A program made the translations under genes and the position numbers. DNA of 64,000 nucleotides from positions 50,566-114,565 of the forward strand of contig NZ_NXIA01000013.1 in NCBI RefSeq assembly GCF_002412165.1, given 5' to 3'. Shown in pieces: positions 39,819-50,477 of the stretch. Every line of letters starts with the position of its first letter. Positions within the stretch are counted from its first letter, which is position 1. A model generated the notes under the pieces. The model was not told where the DNA came from. It was given only the letters and a program-made list of their open reading frames with translations, and ran no database searches. The stretch comes from Curtobacterium sp. 'Ferrero'. GTDB taxonomy: Bacteria; Actinomycetota; Actinomycetes; Actinomycetales; Microbacteriaceae.

Positions 39819-40844
39819 GTGGACGTCCCCATCCTCGTCTGGTTGCTCACCATCGCCGGCATCCTCGGCCTGCTGGTGTTCGACTTCTACTCCCACGTGC
39901 GCACGCCGCACGTGCCGCACATCAAGGAGTCCGCGTTCTGGTCGGCGTTCTACGTCGGGCTCGCGATCCTGTTCGGTGTCGGCATCCTCGTGTTCGGCGG
40001 CGGGCAGGCCGGCGGCGAGTACTTCGCCGGCTGGCTCACCGAGAAGGCGCTGTCCGTCGACAACCTGTTCGTCTTCCTCATCATCATGACGAGCTTCGCG
40101 GTGCCGAAGGAGTACCAGCAGAAGGTCCTCCTGGTCGGTGTCGCGATCGCCCTCGTGGCCCGTGGTGTGTTCATCGCCCTCGGCGTCACGATCATCGAGA
40201 ACTTCTCGTGGGTGTTCTACCTGTTCGGTGCGCTGCTCTTCTGGCTCGCGTGGTCGCAGGCGCGAGGCGGTGGGCACGACGAGTCCGAGGGTGACTCGAA
40301 GCTCATCCGCACGCTGCGCAAGGTGATCCCGACGACCGACGACTACCACGGCGACAAGCTCACCGCGAAGATCGACGGCAAGCGCCTGTTCACCCCGATG
40401 CTGCTCGTCATGGTGGCGATCGGCCTCACCGACGTGCTGTTCGCCCTCGACTCGATCCCCGCGATCTTCGGTCTGACGCAGGACGCCTTCATCGTGTTCA
40501 CCGCGAATGCGTTCTCGCTCCTCGGTCTCCGGCAGCTCTACTTCCTCATCGCCGGGCTGCTCGAGCGCCTCATCTACCTCGGGCAGGGCCTGGCGGTCAT
40601 CCTCGCCTTCATCGGCGTGAAGCTCGTCTTCCACGCGATGCACGTCAACGAGCTGCCGTTCATCAACGGCGGCGAGCACATCGAGTGGGCGCCGGAGATC
40701 CCGATCTGGTTCTCGCTGAGCTTCATCGCGCTGACCATCACGGTCGCCACGATCGCCTCGCTGGTGGTCTCGAAGCGGCGGCAGGAGCGGGGGCTGACCC
40801 CGACGGGGCAGCCGAAGGAGGCCGTGGCGGCCGACGCGGAGTAG
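39819..40844 (+). CDS. terC: TerC/Alx family membrane protein, probable Mn2+ exporter
   Basis: A 341-residue integral membrane protein with about nine segments. Family motifs carry acidic residues within the membrane: EKALSVDNLFVFLIIM and GLTDVLFALDSIPAIFGLTQDAFIVFTANAFSLLGLRQLYF. Start GTG 39819 has GAAGGGAA upstream. TerC-family proteins have been linked to tellurite resistance and manganese export; the riboswitch in front supports manganese. Confidence 0.92.
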   Translation: MDVPILVWLLTIAGILGLLVFDFYSHVRTPHVPHIKESAFWSAFYVGLAILFGVGILVFGGGQAGGEYFAGWLTEKALSVDNLFVFLIIMTSFAVPKEYQQKVLLVGVAIALVARGVFIALGVTIIENFSWVFYLFGALLFWLAWSQARGGGHDESEGDSKLIRTLRKVIPTTDDYHGDKLTAKIDGKRLFTPMLLVMVAIGLTDVLFALDSIPAIFGLTQDAFIVFTANAFSLLGLRQLYFLIAGLLERLIYLGQGLAVILAFIGVKLVFHAMHVNELPFINGGEHIEWAPEIPIWFSLSFIALTITVATIASLVVSKRRQERGLTPTGQPKEAVAADAE

Positions 40845-40856
40845 TCGCGACCACCT

Positions 40857-40904
40857 GACGGACGGGAGGCGCGGTGCCAGCTGGCACCGCGCCTCCTGTC
40901 CGTC
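40857..40904. terminator. 48-bp near-perfect palindrome, probable bidirectional terminator
   Basis: GACGGGAGGCGCGGTGCCAG faces its complement with one G-U pair. It lies 13 bp after terC and in front of the convergent end of smc. Confidence 0.85.
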
Positions 40905-40910
40905 GTGTGG

Positions 40911-41030
40911 GGGCGCGAACGCGACAGATGCGTCGATGCCGCTCTGGTCCGTCCCGTGGAAGCGACAGATCTGTCGGTCCGGGGCGCCGCAATCTGTCGC
41001 TTTCGCGAAAGCGACAGATTGCGCCGCGCC
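40911..41030. repeat. GCGACAG repeat cluster with a 36-bp perfect palindrome
   Basis: The palindrome at 40988-41023 has GTCGCTTTCGCGAAAGCGAC as its core and extends eight more complementary bases on each side (arms CGCAATCT/AGATTGCG). Upstream lie the diverged copies GAAGCGACAGATCTGTCG and GCGACAGATGCGTCG. The region runs directly into the 3' end of smc. Confidence 0.8.
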
Positions 41031-41052
41031 GCGCCGCGCCGCGGCCGCGGCG

Positions 41053-44000
41053 CTACGCGACCGCGTCGGCCGGCTCCGCCGACCGGGCCTGCACGCGCTG
41101 CCCGACCACCGCGGACACGCCGTCCTGCCGCATCGACACGCCGTACAGCGCGTCCGCGATCTCCATCGTCCGCTTCTGGTGCGTGATGACGATGAGCTGC
41201 GACGACTCCCGCAGGCGTTCGAACACGGTCAGGAGCCGCCCGAGGTTCGCGTCGTCGAGCGCCGCCTCGACCTCGTCCATGATGTAGAACGGCGACGGGC
41301 GCGCGGTGAAGATCGCCACGAGGAGCGCCACCGCGGCGAGGGACCGCTCCCCGCCGGACAGCAGCGTGAGGCGGTCGATCTTCTTGCCGGCGGGCTTGAC
41401 CTGCACGTCGATGCCCGTCGCGAGCAGGTCGTCCGGGTTCGTCAACGTGATCGACCCCGAGCCGCCGGGGAACAGGATCGGGAAGATGACGTCGAACGCC
41501 TCGCGGGTGTCGTGGAACGCGGCCTCGAAGATGGTCTGCATCTTCGTGTCGAGCTCCTCGATGATCGTCATGAGGTCGGTGCGGGTCTTCTGGAGGTCCT
41601 CGAGCTGCTCGGCGAGGAACGCGTGCCGCTGCTCGAGCGCCTGGAACTCCTCGAGGGCGAGCGGGTTCACCTTGCCGAGCTGCCCGAGGTCGCGTTCGGC
41701 CGCCTTCAGCCGGCGCTCCTGCTCGGCACGCACGTAGGGCACCGTCTCGACCGCGGCCGGGTCGACGTCGTCGGAGGCGTCGTACTCGGGGAGCGCCGGA
41801 CCGCCGGGCAGCGTCGACTCGGCGTCGACGATGCGCTCGTCGATCCGCTCGTCGATCCGTCCGTCGATGCGCTCGTCGGGGTCGACGTCCTCGTCCGCGG
41901 CCGGGTCGGTGACCGCGCCCCCTGCGCCGTCCGGTGCGTCGTCGGCCGCCGCGGCCGCTGCCGCTCGGGCCCGCTCGGCCTCCCGGTGCTTCCGGGCGAG
42001 CACCCTGGGGTCGACGAGGACGTCCACCGGCACCGGCACGTGCGGCCCGTACTCGGCGACGAGGACGGCCTCGACGAGCCCGAGCTCGCTCTGCGCCCGG
42101 TCGAGGATGCCCGACACGTGGAGCTTCTTCTCGTAGATCTCCATCTCGAGCGAGTGCACGCCGTCGGTGAGGGTCTGCAGGCGGTCGCGGAGCTCGCGTT
42201 CCTCGTTCCGGATCACCTGCAGCTCGGTGTTCCGCTTCGACCGTTCGGACTCCTCGTTCGCCAGCCGCACACGGGCCTCGGCGAGCGACCGGTCGACCGC
42301 GCCGAGGAGCCCCGGGAGGTCGGCCAACACCCCTTCGGCGACCGCGATCTGGCCCCGCCGGACGACCGCGCGTCGAGCGGCCTCCTCGGCGGCGGCACGT
42401 TCGGCCCGGAGCTGCCGCTCGAGCCCCGCAGCGCGGTTCCGCTCGGCGCGCGCCCGTTCCCGCACGGTCTCCACCTGGATGCGCTGCTCGATCTCGGCCG
42501 CCCGGGCAGCCTCGAGCGCGTCCTGCAACGCCGGACGACCCGATGCGTCGACGATCGGTCGCGGCTGCTCGGTGAACGTCGTGTGCGCGGCCTCGGCCTG
42601 GGCGAGGGCCGCCTCGGCCGACTCGACCGCGCCGTCCGTCTCGGCCAGGGCAGCGCGGAGGCGCTCGACCTCGGCGGCCGCGTTCTCGGCGCGCGCCCGC
42701 GTGGACGCGCTGCTGCGGTCGTACTCGGCAGCCGCCTTCGCGTGCGCACGGGACGCCTGGTCGGCCTCCTCCGCCCGGCGTCGCGCCTCGTCGACGGCGG
42801 CACGAGCGGCCTGGAGGCGCGTGGCGGCGTCCTCGACGTCGGTCGCGACCGCGTCGCGACGGGTCACGGCGTCGTCGCGCTCCGCGACGAGCTCGATGCG
42901 GCTGGTCACGCGCTCGCCGCCACCCGTCACGCGGACGGCACGGACGACGTCACCGGACCGCGTCACCACGGTGGCCGACGGGGCGGCGGTGAGCACCGCC
43001 TCCAGGTCGACGTCCTCGTCCTCCGCGACGAGCGTGTCGCGGAGGATCGCCGCGATCGCACGCGGGCCGCGCACGAGGTCGACCGCACGGCGGACGCCGG
43101 CGGGGAGCCGGTCCGGCAGGGCGGACCCTGCCCCATCGGGGTCGGCGTCAGCGATGACGACGTCGACTCGGCCGAGGTCGGCGGACCGGGCGTGCGCGAC
43201 GGCGTCGAGCGCCGCGGCCCGGTCGTCGGCGAGCACGGCGTCCGCGAGACCGTCCAGGGCCACGGCGACCGCGCCCTCGAAGCCGGGCTCGACCGTCAGG
43301 CTGTCGGCGAGCCGCCCGGCGACACCCGCGCGACCGGCCTCGATGAGCGCCTGGGATCCGTCGCGGACGTCGATGGACATGCCGAGGGCCGCGACCCGCG
43401 CGTCGAGGGCGTCACGCTCGCGTTCGAGGGCGTGCAGCCGGTCACGGAGCTCGTCGCGTTCGGTCTGCGCGACCCGCTGCTGCTCGCGGGTCGACTCGAC
43501 GGCCGCGGTGAGCGCGTCCTCGTCGACGCCCTCCGACGGGTCGGTCCCGATGTCCGCGAGTGCCGCCGCCGCACGCTCGGCCCGCTCGGTGGCCTCGGCG
43601 AGGGCGCGCTCGCGGCGCTCCCGGTCGGCCACGGCCGAGCCGCGCTTCGACCGTGCGACGTCGACGGCGGAGGCGAGTCGCTGTGCCTCGAGGTCGTGCT
43701 GCGACACCCGGGCCGCCTGCGCGGCGATCTGTTCGTCGAGCGCATCGAGGGCGGCGCGGGCGTCGTGCACGCGGGCCGCGGCCGCGCCGGAGTCCCCCGC
43801 CATCTGCTCGGCTTGCTCCTCCAGCCGCTCGGCCTCGTCGCGGACCGACTGCACGCGCTCCGGGGTGACCGTCGGACCCTGCTGCGGGGCGTCCGCCTGC
43901 TGCGCGAGGAACATCAGACGCTGGTTGGCGAGGCTCGACAGGCCCCGCAGCCGCTCCTGGACGCTCTCGAGCCGGTGCACGACGGTGCGCGCCCGGTCCA

Positions 44001-44841
44001 CGTCGTCGCCGACCATGCTCTGCTCGACCTGCTGCTGCCGCGCGCGGGTGGCGTCGAGGCGCTCCTGCAGGACGATCCGCTCGGACTTCCGGCCGGCCTC
44101 GACCTCCTGGTGCTCGTGGAGCTCGCGGCGCAGGCGGACCACGTCGTCGGCGAGGATGCGGGCCTTGGCGTCACGGGCGACCGCCGCGACCGACTGCGCC
44201 TTGCGGGCGACCTCGGCCTGACGTCCGAGCGGCTTCAGCTGCCGTCGGATCTCGCCCGCGAGGTCGGACAGGCGCGTCAGGTTCGTCTGCATCGCGTCGA
44301 GCTTGCGGAGCGTCTTCTCCTTGCGGCGGCGGTGCTTGAGGATGCCCGCGGCCTCCTCGATGAAGCCGCGGCGGTCCTCCGGGGTGGCGTGGAGCACCTT
44401 GTCGAGCTGTCCCTGCCCGACGATGACGTGCATCTCGCGGCCGAGGCCGGTGTCGCTGAGGAGCTCCTGCACGTCGAGCAGGCGGCAGTTCTCGCCGTTG
44501 ATGGCGTACTCGCTGCCGCCGTTCCGGAACAGCGTGCGCGAGATCGTCACCTCGGAGTACTCGATCGGCAGCAGGCCGTCGGTGTTGTCGATGGTCAGGA
44601 GCACCTGCGCACGACCGAGCGGCCCGCGGGTGGAGGTGCCGGCGAAGATGACGTCCTCCATCTTCCCGCCACGGAGCGTCTTCGCGCCCTGCTCCCCCAT
44701 CACCCACGCCAGGGCGTCGACCACGTTGGACTTGCCGGAGCCGTTCGGGCCGACGATGCAGGTCACACCCGGCTCGAACGCGAACGTCGTCGGCTGCGCG
44801 AAGGACTTGAACCCCTTGATGGTGAGGCTCTTCAAGTACAT
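41053..44841 (-). CDS. smc: Chromosome segregation protein SMC
   Basis: A 1,262-residue SMC. The N-terminal head has Walker A CIVGPNGSGKSNVVDALAWVMGEQG; long coiled coils flank a hinge around residues 500-660 (DGSQALIEAGRAGVAGRLADSL ... VRVTGGGERVTSRIEL). The C-terminal head has the signature LTLLSGGERSLAAVALLVAIF and Walker B PFYIMDEVEAALDDANL. An acidic, Asp-rich insert (DEDVDPDERIDGRIDERID) lies about residues 970-1010 in the returning coil and contains a short amino-acid repeat. It loads at ParB sites with ScpAB to organise chromosome arms. Confidence 0.97.
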   Translation of the reverse strand: MYLKSLTIKGFKSFAQPTTFAFEPGVTCIVGPNGSGKSNVVDALAWVMGEQGAKTLRGGKMEDVIFAGTSTRGPLGRAQVLLTIDNTDGLLPIEYSEVTISRTLFRNGGSEYAINGENCRLLDVQELLSDTGLGREMHVIVGQGQLDKVLHATPEDRRGFIEEAAGILKHRRRKEKTLRKLDAMQTNLTRLSDLAGEIRRQLKPLGRQAEVARKAQSVAAVARDAKARILADDVVRLRRELHEHQEVEAGRKSERIVLQERLDATRARQQQVEQSMVGDDVDRARTVVHRLESVQERLRGLSSLANQRLMFLAQQADAPQQGPTVTPERVQSVRDEAERLEEQAEQMAGDSGAAAARVHDARAALDALDEQIAAQAARVSQHDLEAQRLASAVDVARSKRGSAVADRERRERALAEATERAERAAAALADIGTDPSEGVDEDALTAAVESTREQQRVAQTERDELRDRLHALERERDALDARVAALGMSIDVRDGSQALIEAGRAGVAGRLADSLTVEPGFEGAVAVALDGLADAVLADDRAAALDAVAHARSADLGRVDVVIADADPDGAGSALPDRLPAGVRRAVDLVRGPRAIAAILRDTLVAEDEDVDLEAVLTAAPSATVVTRSGDVVRAVRVTGGGERVTSRIELVAERDDAVTRRDAVATDVEDAATRLQAARAAVDEARRRAEEADQASRAHAKAAAEYDRSSASTRARAENAAAEVERLRAALAETDGAVESAEAALAQAEAAHTTFTEQPRPIVDASGRPALQDALEAARAAEIEQRIQVETVRERARAERNRAAGLERQLRAERAAAEEAARRAVVRRGQIAVAEGVLADLPGLLGAVDRSLAEARVRLANEESERSKRNTELQVIRNEERELRDRLQTLTDGVHSLEMEIYEKKLHVSGILDRAQSELGLVEAVLVAEYGPHVPVPVDVLVDPRVLARKHREAERARAAAAAAADDAPDGAGGAVTDPAADEDVDPDERIDGRIDERIDERIVDAESTLPGGPALPEYDASDDVDPAAVETVPYVRAEQERRLKAAERDLGQLGKVNPLALEEFQALEQRHAFLAEQLEDLQKTRTDLMTIIEELDTKMQTIFEAAFHDTREAFDVIFPILFPGGSGSITLTNPDDLLATGIDVQVKPAGKKIDRLTLLSGGERSLAAVALLVAIFTARPSPFYIMDEVEAALDDANLGRLLTVFERLRESSQLIVITHQKRTMEIADALYGVSMRQDGVSAVVGQRVQARSAEPADAVA

Positions 44842-44909
44842 GCGGTCTCCGGGCGTTCGGCTGCGCTGCTGCTGGCGGTGTGCTGCGGGCTGTGCTGCTG
44901 GGCGTCAGG

Positions 44910-45881
44910 CTAACGCCTGCGGAGGCGCGGAGCGGGTTGGCACACGGGGCACCGGTGGCTCGACCGGTTCATGAAGGCCTCGCGGACGATGGTGGTGCCG
45001 CATCGGGGACACGGCTTCCCCTGCTGCCCGTAGACGTTCAGGCGCTGCGAGAAGTACCCGGACTGGCCGTTCACGTTGACGTACTGCGCGTCGAAGCTCG
45101 TGCCGCCGTCCTCGAGCGCCCGCCCGAGGACGCTCCGCACCTCGGCGAGGAGCGTGCGGAGGTCGGCGCGGGTCAGGCGCTCGGCCGGACGGTCGAAGTG
45201 CAGCTTCGCGGCCCACAGCGACTCGTCGGCGTAGATGTTGCCGATGCCGCTCACGACACCCTGGTCGAGCAGGACACGCTTGATGCCGCTCGACCGCTTG
45301 CGGGCAGCCGCGATGAAGCGGTCGTCGTCGAACGCGGGATCGAGCGGGTCGCGGGCGATGTGGGACACCTGGTGCGGGATGCGCCGACGCCACGGTGCGT
45401 CCGGATCGGTCTCGTCGACGTGTCCGGCGAAGCCGGCCGGTGCACCGTCCACCGTCGGCACCATCGGGTCGAGCGCCATCGACCCGAACGTGCGCTGGTC
45501 GACGAACTCGAGCTGGACAGGCTGTTCGGGCGCGCCGTCGCGATCGGTCGACGCCGGCTGGACGTCGATGAGGATCCGGCGGTGCTTCGCGGCGGGGCGG
45601 TCGCGGCCGAGGAGCACCTGTCCGGACATGCCGAGGTGGGTGACGAGGGCCTCGGGACGGTCACTGTCGTGCTCGGGTCGCAGCGGGAACCAGAGGAACT
45701 TGCCGCGCCGCACGGCAGCGCCGATGGTCCGGCCGGTAAGCCGGTCGGCGAAGTCCTCGGCCGGACCGTCGTGGCGGGTCAGGGCACGGTCGTCCACGAC
45801 GTCCACGTGCAGCACGCGGGCACCGCTGACGGCGGGTTCGAGACCGGCGCGGACGACCTCGACCTCGGGGAGCTCCGGCAC
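44910..45881 (-). CDS. mutM: Formamidopyrimidine-DNA glycosylase
   Basis: A 323-residue Fpg. The N-terminal PELPEVEVVRAGL provides the catalytic Pro2 and Glu3; the H2TH region includes LLDQGVVSGIGNIYADESLWAAKLH; the zinc finger is CPRCGTTIVREAFMNRSSHRCPVCQ. It removes 8-oxoguanine and cuts the strand by beta/delta elimination. Follows rnc by 3 bp. Confidence 0.96.
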   Translation of the reverse strand: MPELPEVEVVRAGLEPAVSGARVLHVDVVDDRALTRHDGPAEDFADRLTGRTIGAAVRRGKFLWFPLRPEHDSDRPEALVTHLGMSGQVLLGRDRPAAKHRRILIDVQPASTDRDGAPEQPVQLEFVDQRTFGSMALDPMVPTVDGAPAGFAGHVDETDPDAPWRRRIPHQVSHIARDPLDPAFDDDRFIAAARKRSSGIKRVLLDQGVVSGIGNIYADESLWAAKLHFDRPAERLTRADLRTLLAEVRSVLGRALEDGGTSFDAQYVNVNGQSGYFSQRLNVYGQQGKPCPRCGTTIVREAFMNRSSHRCPVCQPAPRLRRR

Positions 45882-45884
45882 CGG

Positions 45885-46697
45885 TCAGGCGGTCCGGGCT
45901 GCGTCGCCGGCGGAGGGATCGGTGCCGGCGGGGTCGGTGCCGGCGGCTGCGGTGTCGGCGTCCAGGCGCGGGGAGCCGTCCCGTCCGGAGAGCTTCGTCC
46001 ACGCCTGGAGCGCGGCGGCCATCTCGGCGGCCTTCTTGCTCGACCCGGTGCCCGACGAGACGTCCTCGCCCTGCAGCACGACGGTGGCGTGGAAGGTCTT
46101 GTCGTGGTCGGGGCCCTCCTCGGTGACCCGGTAGGACGGGCCGCCGAGCGACAGCGTCGAGGAGAGTTCCTGCAGGCTCGTCTTCGGGTCCATCGCCGCG
46201 CCGAACCGGTCCGGATCGACGAGCAGGGGCTCGACGAGGCGCAGGACCAGCTCGGTCGCCGGGTCGGGACCCGCGGACAGGTAGGTCGCTCCGATCACGG
46301 CCTCGACCGTGTCGGCGAGGATCGACGACTTGTCACGACCACCGGTCTGTTCCTCGCCCTTGCCGAGGCGCAGGTACCGGCCGAGCCCGATCATCCGGGC
46401 GATCTCAGCGAGGGCGACCGTCGAGACGAGACTGGCCCGCCGCTTGGCGAGCTCCCCCTCGTCGAGGTCGGGGAACGACCGGAACAGCTTCACGGTCACG
46501 GCCTGGCCGAGGATCGAGTCCCCGAGGAACTCGAGACGCTCGTTGTGCCCGATGCCGCCGTGCTCGTACGCGTACGAGCGGTGCGTCAGGGCGAGCTGGA
46601 GCAGCTCGGGGTCGATGTCGACCCCGAGGATGCCCTGCAGACGAACGACGTCCGACCCCACGGGGCGGGACCCCGTGGCGCCGGACGTCGATGCCAT
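45885..46697 (-). CDS. rnc: Ribonuclease III
   Basis: A 270-residue RNase III. Signature HNERLEFLGDSILGQAV with the catalytic Glu/Asp pair, SSILADTVEAVIGATYLSAG with the second acidic pair, and a dsRNA-binding domain (DPKTSLQELSSTLSLGG ... GSSKKAAEMAAALQAW). A Thr/Asp/Ala-rich tail follows. It processes rRNA precursors and structured mRNAs. Operon rpmF-rnc-mutM-smc. Confidence 0.96.
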   Translation of the reverse strand: MASTSGATGSRPVGSDVVRLQGILGVDIDPELLQLALTHRSYAYEHGGIGHNERLEFLGDSILGQAVTVKLFRSFPDLDEGELAKRRASLVSTVALAEIARMIGLGRYLRLGKGEEQTGGRDKSSILADTVEAVIGATYLSAGPDPATELVLRLVEPLLVDPDRFGAAMDPKTSLQELSSTLSLGGPSYRVTEEGPDHDKTFHATVVLQGEDVSSGTGSSKKAAEMAAALQAWTKLSGRDGSPRLDADTAAAGTDPAGTDPSAGDAARTA

Positions 46698-46710
46698 GCG
46701 TTCCGTCCGA

Positions 46711-46914
46711 TCAGACGTCGGCGACCTTGCGGCCCTTGTACTCCATGTACAGGGGGGTGCCGGCCGAGTCCTCGACGACCTTCGCGCGGTGCGGGAGGCT
46801 GTAGGTGACCTTGCCGTTCTCGATCGTCTTCACGAGCTGGACCGGCGCGGCCTTCCACTGCGAACGACGGGCGTGCGTGTTGGCACGGGACTGCTTGCGC
46901 TTGGGAACGGCCAT
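46711..46914 (-). CDS. rpmF: 50S ribosomal protein L32
   Basis: A 67-residue L32 ([20 protein letters not shown] ... [27 protein letters not shown]). The zinc-binding cysteines of some L32 proteins are absent, so it is the zinc-independent form. Located between yceD and rnc as usual. Confidence 0.95.
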   Translation of the reverse strand: MAVPKRKQSRANTHARRSQWKAAPVQLVKTIENGKVTYSLPHRAKVVEDSAGTPLYMEYKGRKVADV

Positions 46915-46958
46915 GGTGGTTCTCTTTCGGTTGGTCGGTGGTCAGTGACGAGGTCGGA

Positions 46959-47552
46959 TCAGGCCGACGTGCGGCCGTCGCCCTCGGGGCTCTGGTCAGG
47001 GGTGTTGCCGTCGTCGCTCGCCTGGAAGCCGCTCAGGGCGGCCCAGCGCGGATCCAGCACCTCGGGAGCGGTGTACTCGCCGAGGTCGGCCAGTCGCTCG
47101 CCCGTCACCGGGTCGAGGCCTGGGCAGTCCGGTCGGCAGACCGGCTGGAACGGCAGCGACAGCACCACCGCATCTCGAACGACCTGTTCACAATCCACGT
47201 GGTCATCGTGAACGAAGAAGTCGAAATCCTCCGAGCCATCGTACGCGAAGAGCTCCGCGAAATCGACCTCGACCGGTTCGCTGATCTCGATCAGGCACCG
47301 CGAGCACTCCCCGGACGCCTCGGCCGAGGCGTGCCCGGAGACGAGGACACCCTCGTGCAGGCCCTCGAGCCGGACGTCGATGTGCATCGGCGCGCCCTGC
47401 CGCACGGCGATGACGCCGGCACCCATCGCGTCGGGCACCTCGATGTCGAGCGAGTGCTCGCGCATCTCGCCCGGACGGTGCGCGAGGTCGCGCACGCGCA
47501 GGGCGTAGGGGCTGTTCACGGGGGCAGACACGATCGTCAAGCCTAGCGGCAT
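46959..47552 (-). CDS. yceD: YceD family (DUF177) protein
   Basis: A 197-residue protein with the DUF177 core: PYALRVRDLAHRPGEMREHSLDI, SGHASAEASGECSRCLIEISEPVEVDFAELF, VDCEQVVRDAVVLSLPFQPVCRPDCPGLDP. Cysteine pairs CSRC and CRPDC probably bind zinc. It is almost always upstream of rpmF and has been linked to 23S rRNA metabolism. Start ATG 47552 is kept; GTG starts at 47531 or 47519 would give a length closer to most homologues. Confidence 0.9.
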   Translation of the reverse strand: MPLGLTIVSAPVNSPYALRVRDLAHRPGEMREHSLDIEVPDAMGAGVIAVRQGAPMHIDVRLEGLHEGVLVSGHASAEASGECSRCLIEISEPVEVDFAELFAYDGSEDFDFFVHDDHVDCEQVVRDAVVLSLPFQPVCRPDCPGLDPVTGERLADLGEYTAPEVLDPRWAALSGFQASDDGNTPDQSPEGDGRTSA

Positions 47553-47604
47553 CCGGGCACGACGTCGAGGCGGCCGCCCGCGTGTCCCGACGGCGGCGGG
47601 CGGT

Positions 47605-48099
47605 TCAGCGCCCCGTGTGCTCCGTCAGGGCCCGCGCCACGACCTCCGGCACGTACGGCGCGACGTCACCCCCGAGTGACGCGACCTGGCGGATGAGGGA
47701 GCTCGACACGTGCGCCCGGGACGCCTCCGGCAGCAGGAACACCGTCTCGACGTCGGCCAGGTGCCGGTTCATGATCGCCATCGGCGTCTCGTACGCGACG
47801 TCCTCACCCGACCGGACACCCTTGACGAGCACGGTCGCGCCCACCTGCCGGCAGTAGTCGACGAGGAGCCCCGCGGTCCACTCCCCGACCCGGACGTTGT
47901 CGGCCACGCCGACCTCGACGAGGGACTCCTCGATGAGCCGGACCCGTTCGGCGGCCTCGAACATGGCGGGCCGCTTGTCCGGGTTGTGCACGACGAGCAC
48001 GTGGACCTCGTCGAAGATCCGCGCGGCACGCCCGATGACGTCGAGGTGCCCGAGGGTCACGGGATCGAAGGAACCGGGGACGACCGCGATCTGCGCCAT
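47605..48099 (-). CDS. coaD: Phosphopantetheine adenylyltransferase
   Basis: A 164-residue PPAT starting at ATG 48099. Motifs: [37 protein letters not shown] (HIGH-like GHxD), [25 protein letters not shown] and [20 protein letters not shown]. It carries out the penultimate step of CoA synthesis. It follows recG by 49 bp. Confidence 0.96.
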   Translation of the reverse strand: MAQIAVVPGSFDPVTLGHLDVIGRAARIFDEVHVLVVHNPDKRPAMFEAAERVRLIEESLVEVGVADNVRVGEWTAGLLVDYCRQVGATVLVKGVRSGEDVAYETPMAIMNRHLADVETVFLLPEASRAHVSSSLIRQVASLGGDVAPYVPEVVARALTEHTGR

Positions 48100-48148
48100 G
48101 CGAGCGACCCTACCGGGCGGCCACCGTGCGGCCGGCGTCCGGATCGGG

Positions 48149-50380
48149 TCAGTTCTTGCCGAGGAAGGCGGCGTCCGACTCGTCGAGGCGCCGAGCCAGG
48201 GCCTCGCGCAGCGCCGGGTGCCCCTCGAGGTCCGGATCCGTCGCCAGGACCCGCTCGGCCTCCTGTCGCGCGTCGACGATGAGGTCCGCGTGCTCGACGA
48301 CCCGCAGCAGGGTGAGCGAGGACCGCCCCCCGGACTGGCGCTCCCCCAGCACGTCCCCCTCCCGCCGCAGCTCGAGGTCGACACGGGCGAGCTCGAACCC
48401 GTCGTCCGACGCCGCCACCGCGTCGACCCGCTCGCGCGACGGGCTCTCGAGCTCGGCCGTCGTGACCAGCAGGCACACACCGGCGTACTGCCCGCGGCCG
48501 ATGCGTCCGCGGAGCTGGTGGAGCTGCGACACCCCGAACCGGTCGGCGTCGAGCACGGCCATCATCGATGCGTTCGGCACGTCGACACCGACCTCGATCA
48601 CGGTCGTCGCCACGAGGACGTCGATGCCCCCGGCCGCGAAGGTCGTCATGACGCGGTCCTTCTCGTCGGCGGTCATCCGCCCGTGCAGCACCTCGATCCG
48701 CCGGCCGTCGAGCACCGGCATCTGCCGCATGCGCTCCGCCGTCGCGAGGACGGTCGCGGGTGCGCGCTTCGGGGAGTCGTCGTCCGGCGTCTCGGGCGCG
48801 GGCTCGCCGTCGTCCTCGGCGTGGACGTCGTCGATCGCCGGGCAGACGACGAACGCCTGGCGCCCGGCGGCGAGTTCCTCGGCCATGCGCGACCAGATCC
48901 GCGACTCCCACCCCGGGTGCTCCGCGAGCCCGACGGTGAAGGTCTCGACGCCGGCCCGCCCCGAGGGGACCCCGGCGATGGTGGAGACGTCGAGGTCGCC
49001 GAACACGGTCATCGCCACCGTCCGCGGGATCGGTGTCGCGGTGAGGACGAGCACGTGCGGTGGCGTCTGCCCCTTGGTGCGGAGCGCTTCGCGCTGCTCG
49101 ACGCCGAAGCGGTGCTGCTCGTCGACCACGACGAGTCCGAGCTCGGCGAAGTCGACCCGGTCGCCGAGGAGCGCGTGCGTGCCGACCACCAATCGCGAAC
49201 TCCCGGACGCGGCCGCGAGCAGGGCACGGCGACGCTCGTCGGTGGACTGCGACCCGGTCAGGATCACCGGGCGGAGCTCCGCCGCGAGGTCGGGGCCGAG
49301 GAACTTCACGATGGACCGCAGGTGCTGCGCGGCGAGGACCTCCGTCGGGGCGATGAGCGCGGACTGCCCGCCGGACTCGGCCACGGTGAGCATCGCGCGG
49401 ATCGCGACGAGCGTCTTGCCCGAACCGACCTCGCCCTGCACGAGCCGGTGCATCGGCCACGTGCCGGCGAGGTCCGACGCGATCTCGGCACCCACCGACC
49501 GCTGGTCGTCGGTGAGGGTGAACGGCAACGACGCGTCGAACCGTTCGAGGATGCCGCCGGGCGACGCCGAGCGCGGGGTCGAGGCGACGGCACGGGCCGC
49601 GATCCGGCGCTGGACGAGCGCGGTCTGGAGCACGAAGGCCTCGCGGTAGCGGAGGGCGTCCTGCGCGCGCTTGAAGTCGGCGACCTTCTCGGGGCGGTGC
49701 AGGAGTTCGAGTGCGCGCCGGTACGGCACCAGCTCGAGCCGGGTGCGGACGGATGCCGGGATCGGGTCGTCGAGGTCGGGAAGGGTGTCGAGCACCACTC
49801 CGATGGCCTTCGCGATCTGCCACGAGGACAGCGACGCCGTGGCCGGGTAGATCGGGATCGGTTGGCGCGACCAGCGGATCGCCTCGTCCGAGCCGGGGTC
49901 GGCCAGGGAGCGGGGGTCGTCGCGGTCGAACAGCTCGTAGTCGGGGTGCGCGAGCTGCCGGGCGCCCCGGTAGTCGCTCACCTTGCCGGCGAAGACGCCG
50001 CGGGCACCGGGAACGAGGTCCTTCGTCCGCCAGCCCTGGTTGAAGAACGTCAGCGTCAGCAGCCCCTTGCCGTCGCCGATCTTGGCTTCGAGGATCGAGC
50101 CCCGGCGAGCGCGCATGGTCCGCTCGCGGACGTCGACGACCTCGGCCACGATCGTCACCGACTCGCCGATCGCGAGCGAGTCGAGCGCCGTCAGCGCCCC
50201 GCGCTCCGCGTACCGGCGGGGCGCGTGCTCGAGGAACTCCCCCACGGTGCGGTAGCCGAACGCCTTCTCGATCGCGCCGGCGGTGCGACCACCGAGCACG
50301 GTGGACAGCCGGGTGTCGAGCCCGCCGTCGACGGACGGCGCGGGCGCGGCCGGGGCAGCGTTCGGACCGGGGGTGACCAC
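48149..50380 (-). CDS. recG: ATP-dependent DNA helicase RecG
   Basis: A 743-residue superfamily 2 helicase. The N-terminal wedge/OB domain ([21 protein letters not shown] ... [28 protein letters not shown]) is followed by motif [19 protein letters not shown], Ia [10 protein letters not shown], motif [17 protein letters not shown], motif [15 protein letters not shown], and motifs [43 protein letters not shown]. It reverses stalled forks. A 20-residue acidic insert ([17 protein letters not shown]) sits in the second RecA lobe. Confidence 0.96.
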   Translation of the reverse strand: MVTPGPNAAPAAPAPSVDGGLDTRLSTVLGGRTAGAIEKAFGYRTVGEFLEHAPRRYAERGALTALDSLAIGESVTIVAEVVDVRERTMRARRGSILEAKIGDGKGLLTLTFFNQGWRTKDLVPGARGVFAGKVSDYRGARQLAHPDYELFDRDDPRSLADPGSDEAIRWSRQPIPIYPATASLSSWQIAKAIGVVLDTLPDLDDPIPASVRTRLELVPYRRALELLHRPEKVADFKRAQDALRYREAFVLQTALVQRRIAARAVASTPRSASPGGILERFDASLPFTLTDDQRSVGAEIASDLAGTWPMHRLVQGEVGSGKTLVAIRAMLTVAESGGQSALIAPTEVLAAQHLRSIVKFLGPDLAAELRPVILTGSQSTDERRRALLAAASGSSRLVVGTHALLGDRVDFAELGLVVVDEQHRFGVEQREALRTKGQTPPHVLVLTATPIPRTVAMTVFGDLDVSTIAGVPSGRAGVETFTVGLAEHPGWESRIWSRMAEELAAGRQAFVVCPAIDDVHAEDDGEPAPETPDDDSPKRAPATVLATAERMRQMPVLDGRRIEVLHGRMTADEKDRVMTTFAAGGIDVLVATTVIEVGVDVPNASMMAVLDADRFGVSQLHQLRGRIGRGQYAGVCLLVTTAELESPSRERVDAVAASDDGFELARVDLELRREGDVLGERQSGGRSSLTLLRVVEHADLIVDARQEAERVLATDPDLEGHPALREALARRLDESDAAFLGKN

Positions 50381-50477
50381 ACGCCAACGCTACCCGGCAC
50401 GACCGACCTGCACCGTGCCTCCAGGACGGCCTGTGGAGAACCCCGGGGCGGGCCGTCACGGCCGCTACGGTGGCAGC

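Noticed and set aside
40936..44913. A 1,325-codon open frame on the plus strand opposite smc
   Set aside because: Antisense shadow of smc, with low-complexity composition and no ribosome binding site.
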